Positions 1-13,000 of a stretch of DNA of 43,124 bases are shown here, piece by piece (position 1 is the stretch's first letter; each line of letters begins with the position of its first letter). Made by a program: the position numbers and the translations under genes. The notes under the pieces were generated by a model, which was not told the origin of the DNA, ran no database searches, and saw only the letters and a list, made by a program, of their open reading frames with translations. This DNA comes from Branchiostoma floridae (taxonomy: Eukaryota > Chordata > Leptocardii > Amphioxiformes > Branchiostomatidae): NCBI RefSeq assembly GCF_000003815.2, contig NC_049985.1, positions 5,666,692 to 5,709,815 on the forward strand. Reading direction: 5' to 3'.

Positions 1-855
1 AGATGTCATCATCCATATATGGACATTACAGTCTTCAGGGCTACAACATGTAACATGTCAATACGAGTTTTGTTTGATCACTTGTCACAAACATTAAAAC
101 TCTCACATCAGCATGGTCTGTACGTAAATGTACATTTGTTTCTGTCCCTTTGTTTTATATAGTGTTCATCTGTGATTGCTTTAATGTAATTATGATGATC
201 TGATTTTAGTTCACAATACAAAAATATGCTGACCAGCTTTCTTGTACACATCTTGCATTTTGGTGCATGGAGAAGGAACACTTACTTTTACAGGTACTGA
301 TGAAATTGAACATACCTTCACATTTTTTTACAGTAGATTGTGATAATCTGAATTATCAGTGCGTGCAAACTAGCATATTCTACATAGAGCATGCTATATA
401 TAAGATATCCCTAAACACAGCTTTTCTATTTACAATGTGTTAATAGACTTCAACTCTCCAAAGATAGAACATTTGCAACACAGAATAGCATGAAACAGAC
501 ACACCGTTGACATTTTCTGCCACTCCAACAACTGTTGAAGAAATGGCGATCATTACATTTCCCAATATTTGGGTTCAGCATATAAACTAAATTCCTTTCT
601 CTTTGTCTAAATTTGAAGACCACTTTCTCTCAACGCTTAAAATCTTTGATTTCTATCATCCCCGCTCAATTTTCTCAAAAATTAAACATTCTATCTAACT
701 TAACCTGCCAACAAGCTGTTGCTATTCCTATGCAATATACAAGTTTTGTTTCATGGTGAAAGAACACAACTTTCACAGTTACTGAAGAATTATACTAGAC
801 TTCAAATTTTTACATAAGCAACAGGTTGTCATTCGATACCTAAGACGTGTAGACA
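1..855 (-). other. PHKA 3' UTR and downstream flank
   Basis: AT-rich, without coding potential on either strand. The 3' UTR must begin at 855 and run left. The only poly(A)-like hexamer noted is ATTAAA on the minus strand at 180-185. The true 3' end may lie outside the window. Confidence 0.5.
180..185 (-). terminator. ATTAAA poly(A) signal candidate for PHKA
   Basis: TTTAAT on the plus strand reads ATTAAA on the gene strand, about 670 nt past the stop. It is a common variant signal but of low information content. Confidence 0.2.
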
Positions 856-1004
856 CTACGCTATGGTGCAATCTGCTACCGAATCAGGTTGGCAGTCAAG
901 CGTTTGTGCGACTGCTTTCGACATGTACACCATCGTACCAAAGCGACCGCTGGGAGCGCTGTCGTAGAAATCCGTGCAGATGTTGGCAGCCCCCATTCTG
1001 AACT
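856..1004 (-). CDS. PHKA: PHKA terminal exon with CaaX box
   Basis: 149 nt, phase 1 start, acceptor CACTGTAG|. It encodes [30 protein letters not shown] and ends DCTIA before TAG (856-858). Vertebrate PHKA ends [16 protein letters not shown]...CAMQ or CQMQ. The final CTIA keeps the cysteine-aliphatic-X pattern of a prenylation box. Confidence 0.94.
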
Positions 1005-4000
1005 CTACAGTGTTGGAGTTCACTTCATCTTTGAAAATAGATTTCTGAAAATTATAGAAGAAAACATAGACTGAGAACTTTCTTAGATTATGATGATTGT
1101 AATGCTAATAGCATGACAACACTGACAAATAGATACATGATACCATGTATGTGTGCATCAAGTCCCTGTTCATACCCAAAGCAGTTTATACCAGGATTCC
1201 AAAATCAGATTCAATCTCAGGATTGGCTTTATTGGCTGATTTACTGATTCCGGAATCAGATTCAATCCCAGCGACTGGGATAATCCTGATTTGCAAAATT
1301 AATCTTAGGTTTGAACAGTCGAAATCTGACTCAGGGGAGAAATTGATCCCGATGCACCAAATCTACCTCATCAGAAGTTGGATTTGGTGGATGGGGTTTA
1401 ATCCTACCTCAGAGCCATTCATACCTAGATTCGCTGATCAGGATTAATCCCATGCCTGGATGAATCCTGATCCGTGCATCTTGGTACAAACTGGTCAAAG
1501 TTCCACCTACCATAGAAACTGCTGGATTGTTCTCAACAATTTTTTTTGTCAGTCGACATAGCAGCAGATTTCATCCATAAAAATCAAACTTCTGTGTAAG
1601 ATGCCACTTCCTACGAGTTCGCTGATAAACACTCCAAATTTTATCCATATATCAAACCTGTGAGTGAAACAAGCGATTTCCTACCAGTTCACCGATGAAC
1701 ATGGCGTTGGCGTCCGACACAAGCTTGTCCACCATGATGATGCCTCGCAGGCTCCGCTTGTAGTCCGTGTCCACCACCAGGGCCAGCACCATCATGGCTT
1801 CCACCATCAACTGCCGGTACTCCGGCTGGGGGATGCTGTTCAGGATACCCTCCACCCGCAGGGCAAAGTTCAGCTCCCCAGGGGTCATCTGTGGAGGGGA
1901 AGGAAGGAGAGAAGGAATGAGTGAGAAAACAGACGAGTACCATCAGCTGCCAGTACTCCGGCTGGGGGATGCTGTTCAGGATCCCCTCCACACGTACAAA
2001 TGTAGGGCAAAGTTCAGCTCCCTGGGGTCATCTAGAGGGAAAGGAGAGAAGGAATGAGTGAGTGAGAAAACAGACGAGTACCATCATAGCCTTCACCATA
2101 AGCTGCCGGTACTCTGGCTGGGGGATGCTGTTCAGGATCCCCTCCACCCGCAGGGCAAAGTTCAGCTCCCCTGGGGTCATCTGGAGGGGAAGGAGAGAAG
2201 GAATGAGTGAGTGAGAAAACAGACGAGTGCCATCATGGGTTCTACCATCAGCTGTAGGTTTGCAAGATCAATTCAAAGGTCATAGAAGAAGATGTGGAAG
2301 AACAAAAATGGCAAAGTTCAGCTCCTCGGCAGTCATCTGGAGGGGATGGACAGAAGGAATGAGAGAGAGAAAATGGGCAATGTTACATTGGTTACTAGGT
2401 TACATTACATTTCCACTGCTTGGATGTCATACTTGACCTACACCAAAAAGCAGCTGGATATGATTTTAGAAATGGTGAAACGTTTCAGACAGCATCCACT
2501 ATCTTTCGTCACTGAAGAGACTGTTTTTTATCTCTTCAGTGTCACTGATGAAAGATTTGTAACTGCTTTTTGGCATATTATAACAGTACATAATATTACA
2601 TATCATACGTTGTAAAGTAGCCTTGTTCTTACCTCGTTGATGACAGAAGATGCCAGAACTTGACCTTCGATTGACAACCCTTGGCACTGTAAGATAATGA
2701 ACATGCATTGTAATTTCACGACAATCACACATAGGGAAGCATAGTCATACAAGTTGCAAATACATGTAGTAGGAAACAGAATGATCATGATCATAATAAA
2801 CACCAGGTTGTAGTTTCAAGACAGTCACACAATGAGCAGCACATACAAGTAGTTGGAAATAGAATGATCCTACTCTCTTTAAGATTCACACTACCAGCAC
2901 TAGTACGAGTGTGAGTCAGAAAGTAATGCAAGTGGTTTCATAACAGACTTGTTTTTTAATCAATTGAGTTGAAATTTGGCACAAAAGTAGGTATATGTCC
3001 TCCTGAGATTGAATGTTTTAAGTTTGGTCTTTATCATTCTATGAGCAACTGAGTCGATTTCAAGATGAACACACCCTTGGTAGCTTGTCAGACTGTCAAT
3101 TCCTCTAAATCTGACCCACTAAAAATCACTGTAGGAGGTTGAAATTATACATGTATGATAACAAATGTCTCTATAGGTTGCGTGCCAATTTTCATCTCTA
3201 AACTCGTAATGGTTCTTTATTTACAGCTGCTAGGATGCTGTAAGTTGTGTTATAGACCTGTTGGATTTATACATGAATTCGTGAGTTGTTGGTTAAAAGA
3301 CTACTTTTCCATTAACCAAAAGAAACTAAACTTTACACAGTTATTAACTGTATAAAGGACAAAAAGGGTGCTAAGTTTCATTTCTCTTTGTTAATGGGAA
3401 TGAAGTATAAAGAAGAATAAAACCACAGATCTCATGACCCTGAAGACCGCGTATACCTCACTCTACACCAGCAACGAAAAAAGAAAAAGTGCTCGGATTT
3501 CAGAGTTGAAATTAAGCATGTGGCTTATAGAGCAATGCAGCTTATTACATGTGCAGGCTTAGTCTCCTACAATAGCAAAACCTGGTTTAGGGAAATTCTT
3601 AAGTGTACGTTAACTGGACCTCACTTTTCTTCTGACGGGATGCCAAGGGTGTGGTCACCTTGAAAGCAGCTCAGTCACTCGTAAAATAATGAGCAACAAA
3701 TTTAGATATTTCACTCTCCAGAGGAGATATGTATTAACCTTTGTGTCAAATTTCAACTCATTCGATCAAAGAACGACTCTGTTATGAAACCACTTGCATT
3801 ACTTTCTGACTCACCCTCATATATCAACTACAAATCAACACAGCACACAGAAAGTCCAGGTGCAAAGTTATAATACAAACATGTTGCTGCAGTACCAAGG
3901 TCAACCAATAGGGGGCTCAAAATCGACCTGCACCATCACCATCACCATCCCCCCATGTACCAAAAAACATTGCAAACCTTCCAGCGGTTCTTGAGACATA

Positions 4001-7000
4001 CCCCATATAATCTCCAGAGTGAAAACAGTATGGCAAAACAATACCTCCATCTACATGGAGGTAACTACAATATTCCAGTTTAACCACTTCCATGACAGGA
4101 AATGCGTACCCATTTCAGTACGTTCCAGATCCTGGTGTAGAAGTCCACGGGAACCCGGTTCAGCGCACCGTCCAGTCGGCGTCTCCGTAGCCACTGGCCC
4201 TGCCGATCTACCTGCATGGACTGTTCCAAGTCCTCCTCGTGGCCTTTCCGCAACTTATCGTTGTGCTCAATGATCTACAACATATCAGAAATCTTGAATG
4301 TATCTCTGACAGTAATCAGCATTATGTTGCAATTTTAAACATTATATCAGTACACAAAATAATACTAACAAGGTTTCGATCAGTCCTCTGATCCTCATCA
4401 AGTTAAAATGACCTGAAGCTTATGTCACACATCCAGACCTGAAGTGTGACGTCAAGGACCTTCGACCCTTTGCTGACGTCACACTTCCAGTCTGGATGTG
4501 TGACATAAGCTTTGGGTTATTATAACTTGATAAGGATCAGAGGACTGATCGAAAGCTTGTTGGTAAGCACTTTATTTTGTGTATGGATAATATCAGAAAA
4601 CTTCCATTGGAAGATGTCCTAAAGGTCCAGTCAAGCATACCTCATCACATAGTATGTTATATGTTCACATTTACTCTTTTACAAATGGCAAGTTTGTTTG
4701 TGAAGCAGTTAGTTGGGTTGGGCCACAAATGCATACAACTGCACTACCCTACAGCTGACAGATAAAAAACAAGCCAGGGAAGACAGAAGTTAGGCCAGAC
4801 AAATTTGGTTTGCAAGAAGTGAAGTAAAAAGAAATCCATACACAAAGGTAGCCCACAAAGTCATGTTTATTTTGTATGACTTTGCCAGTGCTATCCATCT
4901 AAAGCTTAACCTACAAAATGTATTTTTGTCCTACATTTTTGTATATTGCTACAATGTATAGTATCTAAAATCTATACACTACCAGTATAGATATTAGAGG
5001 AAAGTCCTACAGTCAATACACTACATGTATGTTGTGTGCTAGACAGAAGAGGGAGGATATAGACACACCGGGTAAAGAGAGAGAGAAGACTATACAAACC
5101 ACACACCACATCAGACGGGCTTACCATGTCTTTAGACATCTGTAGCGTTTGGGTATGGAACAAAGAAGTGCAGCAAATTAGTGCAGAGTCACCACACTAT
5201 ACAGCACTGCAGCAATAGTCTGCTATACCAGGGGTGCCTATTGCATCATTGATTTATGAAAAACTCACAATGCACTATGCAAAAACATAGTACGAGTACT
5301 GCGAGTTCAATGCACAATGTGACAATTTAATACTACAAATATTATGTAAAATGCACTATAAAGCAAAATGAAAAATGTGGTAGTACAAATTATGTAAAAC
5401 CTTAATATGAAAAACAGATTTTATCCAAATTACTGCCTTTGTCACTTTTGAAACGTAATACGTGTGGGATATCGAATATAATAACACAATACGTTTTTGC
5501 ATGCTATAAAAATATCATTGACTAACAGTAAGTGCTTTGTGTGCTTTTAAAAAAAATTGCTCACATTTTATTAGATTTGTATGAATAGGCACCCCTGTAT
5601 ATGCAACAATACACATTTCAGAAAAATGCAGACCTTACAACACCTACTGTATAGCAGCTAGAAAGCTACTGTACAAGTTAGCCCATGCAATGAGCCAGAA
5701 GAATCTGTAAAGCTTATCACAGGCCTTTTACATAGCATATATGTTTGCAATACATATACATATAACGCTACTTCACCTTTATCCGTTGGGTAACCTAAAT
5801 CCGTTGCTTCTAAAAACAGGGTATTTAGGCACATCAAATTGACGGGTCGTAGTTTTAAACTCCAAAATATCCCGTTTTTAAAAGCAACAGAAATAGGTTA
5901 CCCAACGGATAAAGGTGAACTAGCGTTAATTCAAAACCCCACAAAAAACCCTCAGGGAGATGACATCATATGCAGGGAAAGATGACATTGAAAATAGTGT
6001 ATCTGTGGTAATGTACACTGTATGACTGTAGCTATTACTGGGATGATGATGATGATCACTGGAAATACAATTGCAAAAGGTGATTAAAAAAATGTGAAAA
6101 TCGTGGCATGAAAAAGTACTTTTGAAGCTGACTTCTACTTTTTTTGCAAACAGTACTAGTTTGCATTCAGCTAAATTCTACATAATACATACTGATGTCT
6201 ATTAACTTTTAAATTTACAACAATTAAAAGTTAGGAGGCTACAGAGAAAATACTGTATATTCTGTTAAGGTTGCAACGGTCTGAATAAATCTACCATGAT
6301 TCCAGATAACAAGAAAATCAAAGCCTACATTCTGTCAAGATATCTCACCTTACATTTTCTGGTGTCATAAAAGATTAGAGAAGCAAAAAGCTATCTAAGG
6401 CTTAGGAAGTTAGGTCCCATTTCCGAAATGATGCCCGGTCAGGATATTTGCAAAAATGAAAAATAAGTTTTTAGTAATAAATACACAAAAATGATGCTCC
6501 TTACAGAATTTTCTACATTCTATACATTTTGTTGCCTGCCTTGCATATTTTTCGTTTCCGAAAACTACCCGGGGTTGGGAATTGGGACCTAGGCCTTAAG
6601 TCATGTGCCAATTTAACAGTATTTCCAGCCCAACACTCAGTCCCCTTACCGTGACTTGTTTGCGGAGGCGTGACATTCCAGTGACTTCTTCCTTCTCCAT
6701 CTTCCTGATGGACAGGGACTTCCCTCCTCCTCTCTCAACTGTAGCATCAGACACAAACAATGGTAAGTCAATTTGTGCTGGTACAATATGCAGTACTGTA
6801 TCAAAGTCTACTGCTACCTTGTGTTATATGCCATTGCCATTAACATGCCATTGGGTCTTCACAACTTTGTCCTTCAAAGTTCTGCTGGGGAGAGAGTAAT
6901 GAGAAAAAAGTGTAAGTTTTCATTTTCTCATTATAAGTTTCTTATAATTGTGCCACGATTCCAATGGCATTTCTGAATTGAGATGCATCTGATTGTGTAG

Positions 7001-10000
7001 AATTGGTAATAATAATGCACATAATGGCCAATCTGAAACATGTAACAACTGATGTCTACATGTACATGACATGAATTTTATCACCCCCAGCACCTTATAC
7101 ATTGTAGTTCAAATTTTTCGTAAAGGCTGTCACCATTAAAGGACAAAGATATAGGTAGACCCATGCAGTAAAGTTACGGCATGTTTTGACCGCTGTTCAC
7201 CCATGCTATAAACTAACGCTGTCTGTAGCAGCCCCCTCCACCAAACATTAGGGACAGTGGACCTGCCTGCAGCGTGTGTCATGAGGTATTGTGAAATTGT
7301 CAGCTTCCTGATTCGCATGGCCCAGTCTGCTGCTTCATTTTCTGTAAGCGGCATGTGCAAGTCTTATACATGTACACAGCAGCAGCTGTATGCTATATGA
7401 CTGCGTGACTGTGTGCTTCTAGTCAAGCATGACTCACTTTAAAAACTTGGGACATTTAACCAGGCTGACTTATCTTACACATTTCAAAGACATTTTTTGT
7501 GGTGGTGCATCTTTTAGGTTTATTTTAGAACTTGATGTTAGATATTGGTAAGTAGTAGACACCTTTTGTTAGCTACAGCATAAAGGTAACAAAAAGGTTA
7601 ATCTGCAACGGGCCAACCAATCAATGATTGTACAATATACTGATCTTAATTAAAGCCTGCTGGTATCAATTCTATTAATCACATCCCTGCTGGTTGGTCT
7701 GGCACCCATCAAAAAAGAAACAATAGGCATTTGAATCCATCAATCCATCCGAACACCTGATGTCAAATGATCCCCATAATGACATAGTAACAGGGTTTGA
7801 ACACTCTGGTATTTTTTTTGGAAGTCTGACCCATTTATGCTGCTTCTGAGAAACATATTGTATCTGATTCCCGAAGTAATACACGATGTTAAAGGACCAA
7901 ATAGTTAAAGACACAGGGGCCAGACTATCTGGCAGAGAACAGATTGTTGGAGTAAACCAAAGATAGAAAGGAGCGGATTCCAGGCTTAAAGCCTTTAGAA
8001 GTACCAACCCTCTTTCTTCTTCTTTCGTTTTGAGGCTACCAACTTCAACTTGCTGAAGACCTTTGTAGCCTATATGCTCATTATTCACTTGAGTGAAGTA
8101 AGGAAAGTCATGTAAAGTGCCTTTCCCAAGGGGACAAGATCGGTGACACGGCAGGGTTCTAACGCTGGGCCTTCTGGACGTGAGACAAACACTAGTCTTA
8201 CCTTCCCCGACACCAAACTCCTTCCCACTCAGGATGTGGTGAAGAAGAGTCTTCAGGTCAAACGGACTCAGACTCATCAGGTGTTCTGATGCCTCCTCAC
8301 CTGCATGGGAGATACGGGAACTCAGTACACGCTCACAAGCACATAAAGCTAGTTCACCTTTATCCGTGGGGTAACTTATATCCATTGTTTTAAAAACAGG
8401 GTATTTAGGTATTTAAAGTCAACATACGTGGTTTCAAATTGCTATACTTGGGAAATACCACAGTTTGAAACCACTGTTCGTCGACTTGATTTCCACAATT
8501 ACGCTTTTTATATCTAAAACAACGGATATAGGTGAAGATAAAGGTGAACTAGCATGGAATACACCTAGTACGGAGAATTTAGCCATGCAAAGGGCAGTCA
8601 TATGCAAGTACAAGACTTAGTATATGACAGCCTATATGACTGTGAAAATTCATCTGAGTTAGTGAATTACATATTGTGAGAAAAATGAATGTCACACCTT
8701 GAGTTGGAGAACAGTTTATTTTTCTTACTACGTATGACAGCCTAGTGTTATAATCTAGGATGGTATATGCATGCATCATAGTATATATTAAGTAAAAAAT
8801 AATGCAGAAAAAGCCCAAAAGACTGACAGCAGTACACTATGTCAAAAATTGGCAATGTGTTGCTTGCCCATAATGCTGCTGGAATATGGGCTATACATGT
8901 AGATATGGTCAACTACAATTCTTAATTCTACAATGATCCTACAAAAAAATGTACCTCGTAAGTTTAAATACATGTATATGTTGCTTTCTACTGAATCTAC
9001 CTAACAGCACACACGCATGTACATGTCATACCAACTGCCAACAGAAATCTCTGACCAGAAAATGCAGACTATGCCTCTATGGCAGCTTTTGTGCAGCAAA
9101 TTAACTGCTATACAAAGTTACTCTCCAAGCAGAGGTTGGTGGGGAAAATCATGACCTTTTCCTTCTATGCCATATTTTTGATTAGCCACGGGAGGCTGAT
9201 GGAAACATAAGACATGTGAGGAAAGGTCACAATTTCCCTACCAACCTCTGTTTGGAGAGTAATAACAAGTAGCTTTTATCAACTTTGATCAAAGCTCCTT
9301 GGCCACACCACCCGCTTTATAGCACTTAATTGTCTAGTTTACTTCATTACATGTACATCGATCTATCTCTATTTGGCTAATTTTTACTATTTGTCTAGCG
9401 ATCCGAGCCTGGTTGAGGCTGCAGTATCATGATGCATTGTACTGTAGTACCTACAACCAGGTATGACATGAGTGACAAGTGTTAACAGAGCAGAGAGTAA
9501 ACTACTGAAGGCCTGAGTGGAGAAGAGGGGACTACACTACAGCAGGACACGAACACTGTGCGACCACTGATTGGATACCACCGCCGGTTGACCCAACAGG
9601 TGGTTTTTAAGGCCTCACTTCTGGTGACATCCCTCAAGTTTGCCTCGTGTCCCCAGATCTGACGTACGGCCATGACTTCAGGGGTGGTGGCCTCTCGCGA
9701 CGTTAAATTGTCTTCCAAGGGTGGGGGCGGGGTTTCAAATTGGGGGAAAAAGTGGTGAGCAGACAGCACAGAGACACACATATCAAAGGAGGGGAAAGTC
9801 TATAGGTAGAGATATTACCAATTCACCAGAATAAAACATGTATGATTCTAACATTTTAAGTTTACTTTACCACCCATTCTAGAGGTATTAGATAAAGGTC
9901 CTATAGCCTTTGAGGCTATAGGGGCAGTTGGTTGTTATCAAGTGTTAAAGATCACATAAATTCTAATATAGTTTTCTTAACTAACTAAGGCCACTCAAAC

Positions 10001-13000
10001 TTGACATTTGGAAGACATCTGTGAATGATTTAATTTAATTAGGCTGGTTTTCTGTCCTCTTTATAAAAATGCCTGTATCTTCTTGACAGAATTGGGTATG
10101 AATTGCAACCCACATGTACCTATACTAGCAAAATCCTAAAGTCATTCTGAGAATTTCGTGAAACTACTGCATGAAAAGTACATTGTACTGTAACAGTTTA
10201 GAAATGATATTTACTTGTCCAAAATCAAAGGTTCAACTTCTTTTTTCATTTGACACCTCTGAGCCACAGGCAATTTTCTTCATTCAATTCTATATCAAAA
10301 TGCGTTTAATATTTGAGCCTTTCCACAGATGCCATCCATATATAAGGCTAGCGTTTTTGCTTTACCACAGTTGAATGTACATCAAAATGATTACAACCAT
10401 TACAGAAATGTGTCCCACCTGTACAGTTGAGTGTTCTGGCCAGCTCTGACACCATGACCTGGATGATGAGCCCCACCCGCAGACGCAGCATCTCCCGGAA
10501 CAGGTTGGGCTCCGTACGGATGAACATGGCCAGGTACACAAGGATCTCCTGAACATATCAACAAGCAAGAACAATTTTATCTCCAGTAATCAAACATAAC
10601 CTGTAACTATTAACATTGTTACAGTACTGCTATAACTTAAACCAGACATTGTACATTGTATCCTTTTCTAGAGACCTTTTGTCTTGACTTATATGTATTT
10701 AAATGTTACAAATGCATATACATGTACTACATTACATACTTAATATACATTTGTGAGTTTTTCTATAAATAAATGCATTAATATACATTAATGAGTTTTT
10801 TATAAATAAATGCACTAAGACTGTTACTGGACTGATATTTTTTCAAAAGAATTCATGTCCTTTGAATCTTTAAATCTTGAATTCTTTAAAGCTCACCAGC
10901 AGATAGTCTTGACTAGATCAACTTCCTTGTACACGAAATACAATGAAGTTTTCACAAATTATTAAGCCATGATTGGTATAAATCCGTGTGTACATGCACA
11001 TGCAAGGGAGTGTGCTGTCTGTGTGCATGTGTGTGTTCACATTTGGTTGGATATACATGACATTTGTATGTGGGTGCATGGGTAGATATGTATACAATGT
11101 TCGTAACATACATGTACCCCATTGGGGCAAAGTAGGTGTACATGTACATGTAGTTGGACAAGTCCAATATNNNNNNNNNNNNNNNNNNNNNNNNNNNNNN
11201 NNNNNNNNNNNNNNNNNNNNNNNNNNNNNNNNNNNNNNNNNNNNNNNNNNNNNNNNNNNNNNNNNNNNNNAAGTGCAACTCTCTGAAGTTGGGGATTGCA
11301 GTATGTAATATACGTGTGGTTGTGAACAAAATCATAGTAGAGTAAGTATTAAACATAAGTAATTCTAAAGTAAAATAATGACGGCTGGTATTTCTAAAAA
11401 TCATGTCGCAAGCTCGCAAATCTTTATCATTCAGGTTACATTGTGTTAAGCTACCCGGTAGATAATAGTGACCCAGTGATCAAAGGTACCAAAGGTATCT
11501 ATCATATAAGTTAATAAGTAATCAGGTCATTATACAAAGACTGCTAAGGTAGGCATGACGCAATGGAAAGTCCCGACAGTGGCACAGGAAAAAGTTTTGC
11601 TGACACAGGTCGCGACAAACTAAGCTCTACAACCCAGGAAGGTTCACAGCGGTGTAGTTTCAAACATCCAGGTAAGATCTAGAAAAGTTTTTTTTTTCAT
11701 GCTGACGGTTGACAGAGACTACGTACTAAGAGGGGATTAAAACTGTTGGTTCTAGGCTATTCAGACATGTTAACAGGGGCACAGACAATACCATGTTTGT
11801 CCCTCTTTTGGATTGAACTGTATACAATCATGTTACATTGCTTTTACAACCATTACAGTTCATGAAGGCCACGTTTATTCAAAAGAGAAAATTTGTTACT
11901 GTTAATAAAATGACTAATGATATCAGATAACTATTTTCCACATTGAAGAAGAATATAGTACGATATTCATTTACATTAACAATGCACAAAAATGTACTTT
12001 AACCTCTATGTTCCATCCTGCCAGGCTGGCACAAAATGTCTACAAGTGACCATAGATTTTCCTCCAAATTGGGTATTCTTTCTGTGAGTCTTCAGTGAGG
12101 TTTTCAGATTCCTGTTTTGATTTACCTGGTGAGAAAGTCTATAAATGTTACTTCTAAAAAAACATTTAACCGATTAATCACACTAATATAGGTATTTGTC
12201 CTAACATGTCTAAACTACCAAATTTTTCTCTCCTTTTGTTAAACTTAAAGGTTGCTAATTGGAATGAAAACAAGAAAATGTTTGAAATCAAGACAATCAG
12301 CCTGACAAACAAGCTACAAGACTTGGAGTTGTTCCTCAAAAGTCCACGTAACCAAGAACTCAGTTATGCATATGCACTGAGAGAAGCCATCATCGCAATG
12401 GATCTCTCTACGGAAGTAGAAGTACTGAAAAGTCTTGGAGACCTGTATCTTCAGAAAGGCAAGCTCAGTAAAGATTCAGTGGAGTTTGACAAGGCTGCTG
12501 CCCTATATGGTACTGGCCTACTGCGCTGCAAGGATCCAGACATGGGACAAACACTGGAACATCGTATCGGCTACATGGAGAAACTGTCCAGACAACTGCT
12601 GCAGGGGTACACTCCACAGTTTCAGTGGTTGTCACCAGACTACTGGGGTACTCCTGACAGTAATGTCTTAAGGGTGGCAGAAATTTGTGACAAATTGGAC
12701 AGAAGCACCTATGAACAGACTTACACAGAAATGTTAGTGACTGCAATTGGTAACGGTGATACGTTCCTGGAGCTTGAGATTCTCAAATCACTTGGTGATG
12801 TCTACCTTGAAAAAGGGAAGAAAAACTCTGATATAAGCCAAGTCTGCAGGGCGGCAGCTATGTACAAGAAAGCCAGGACAAGATGCGGGGATCCTGAGAC
12901 AACACAGACTCTGAACCATCGAATCTTGTACATGGAAAAGATCAAGGCAGCTGTAATACAGGTGAGTAGTTTGATTGACATATTTCTGGTCAGTTTTCCT

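Larger units (their letters stand above)
8301..10418. other. PHKA intron, 2.1 kb
   Basis: It holds MITE copy B (8348-8553), the 9119-9261 MITE and a GC-rich open segment at 9565-9711 discussed under findings. A short perfect hairpin, CCTATAGCC-TTTGA-GGCTATAGG, occurs near 9899. No other coding signal. Confidence 0.6.

Noticed and set aside
1652-2250. Several open frames with MTPGEL or [12 protein letters not shown] as separate genes
   Set aside because: They are PHKA exon 19 and its tandem partial copies, not independent genes.
3938-3953. CACCATCACCATCACC as a meaningful His-rich coding tract
   Set aside because: Short simple repeat in intron without a supporting frame or splice sites.
7260-7345. 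Minus-strand segment with [11 protein letters not shown] resembling the PHKA1 phosphosite RRLSIST
   Set aside because: No donor gives the phase 1-1 exon needed between exons 14 and 15, and the resemblance covers only about six residues.
7675-8201. Long minus-strand open frame continuing past PHKA exon 14
   Set aside because: The coding part ends at the GTAAGA donor at 8200-8201; what follows is a SINE-like repeat and intron.
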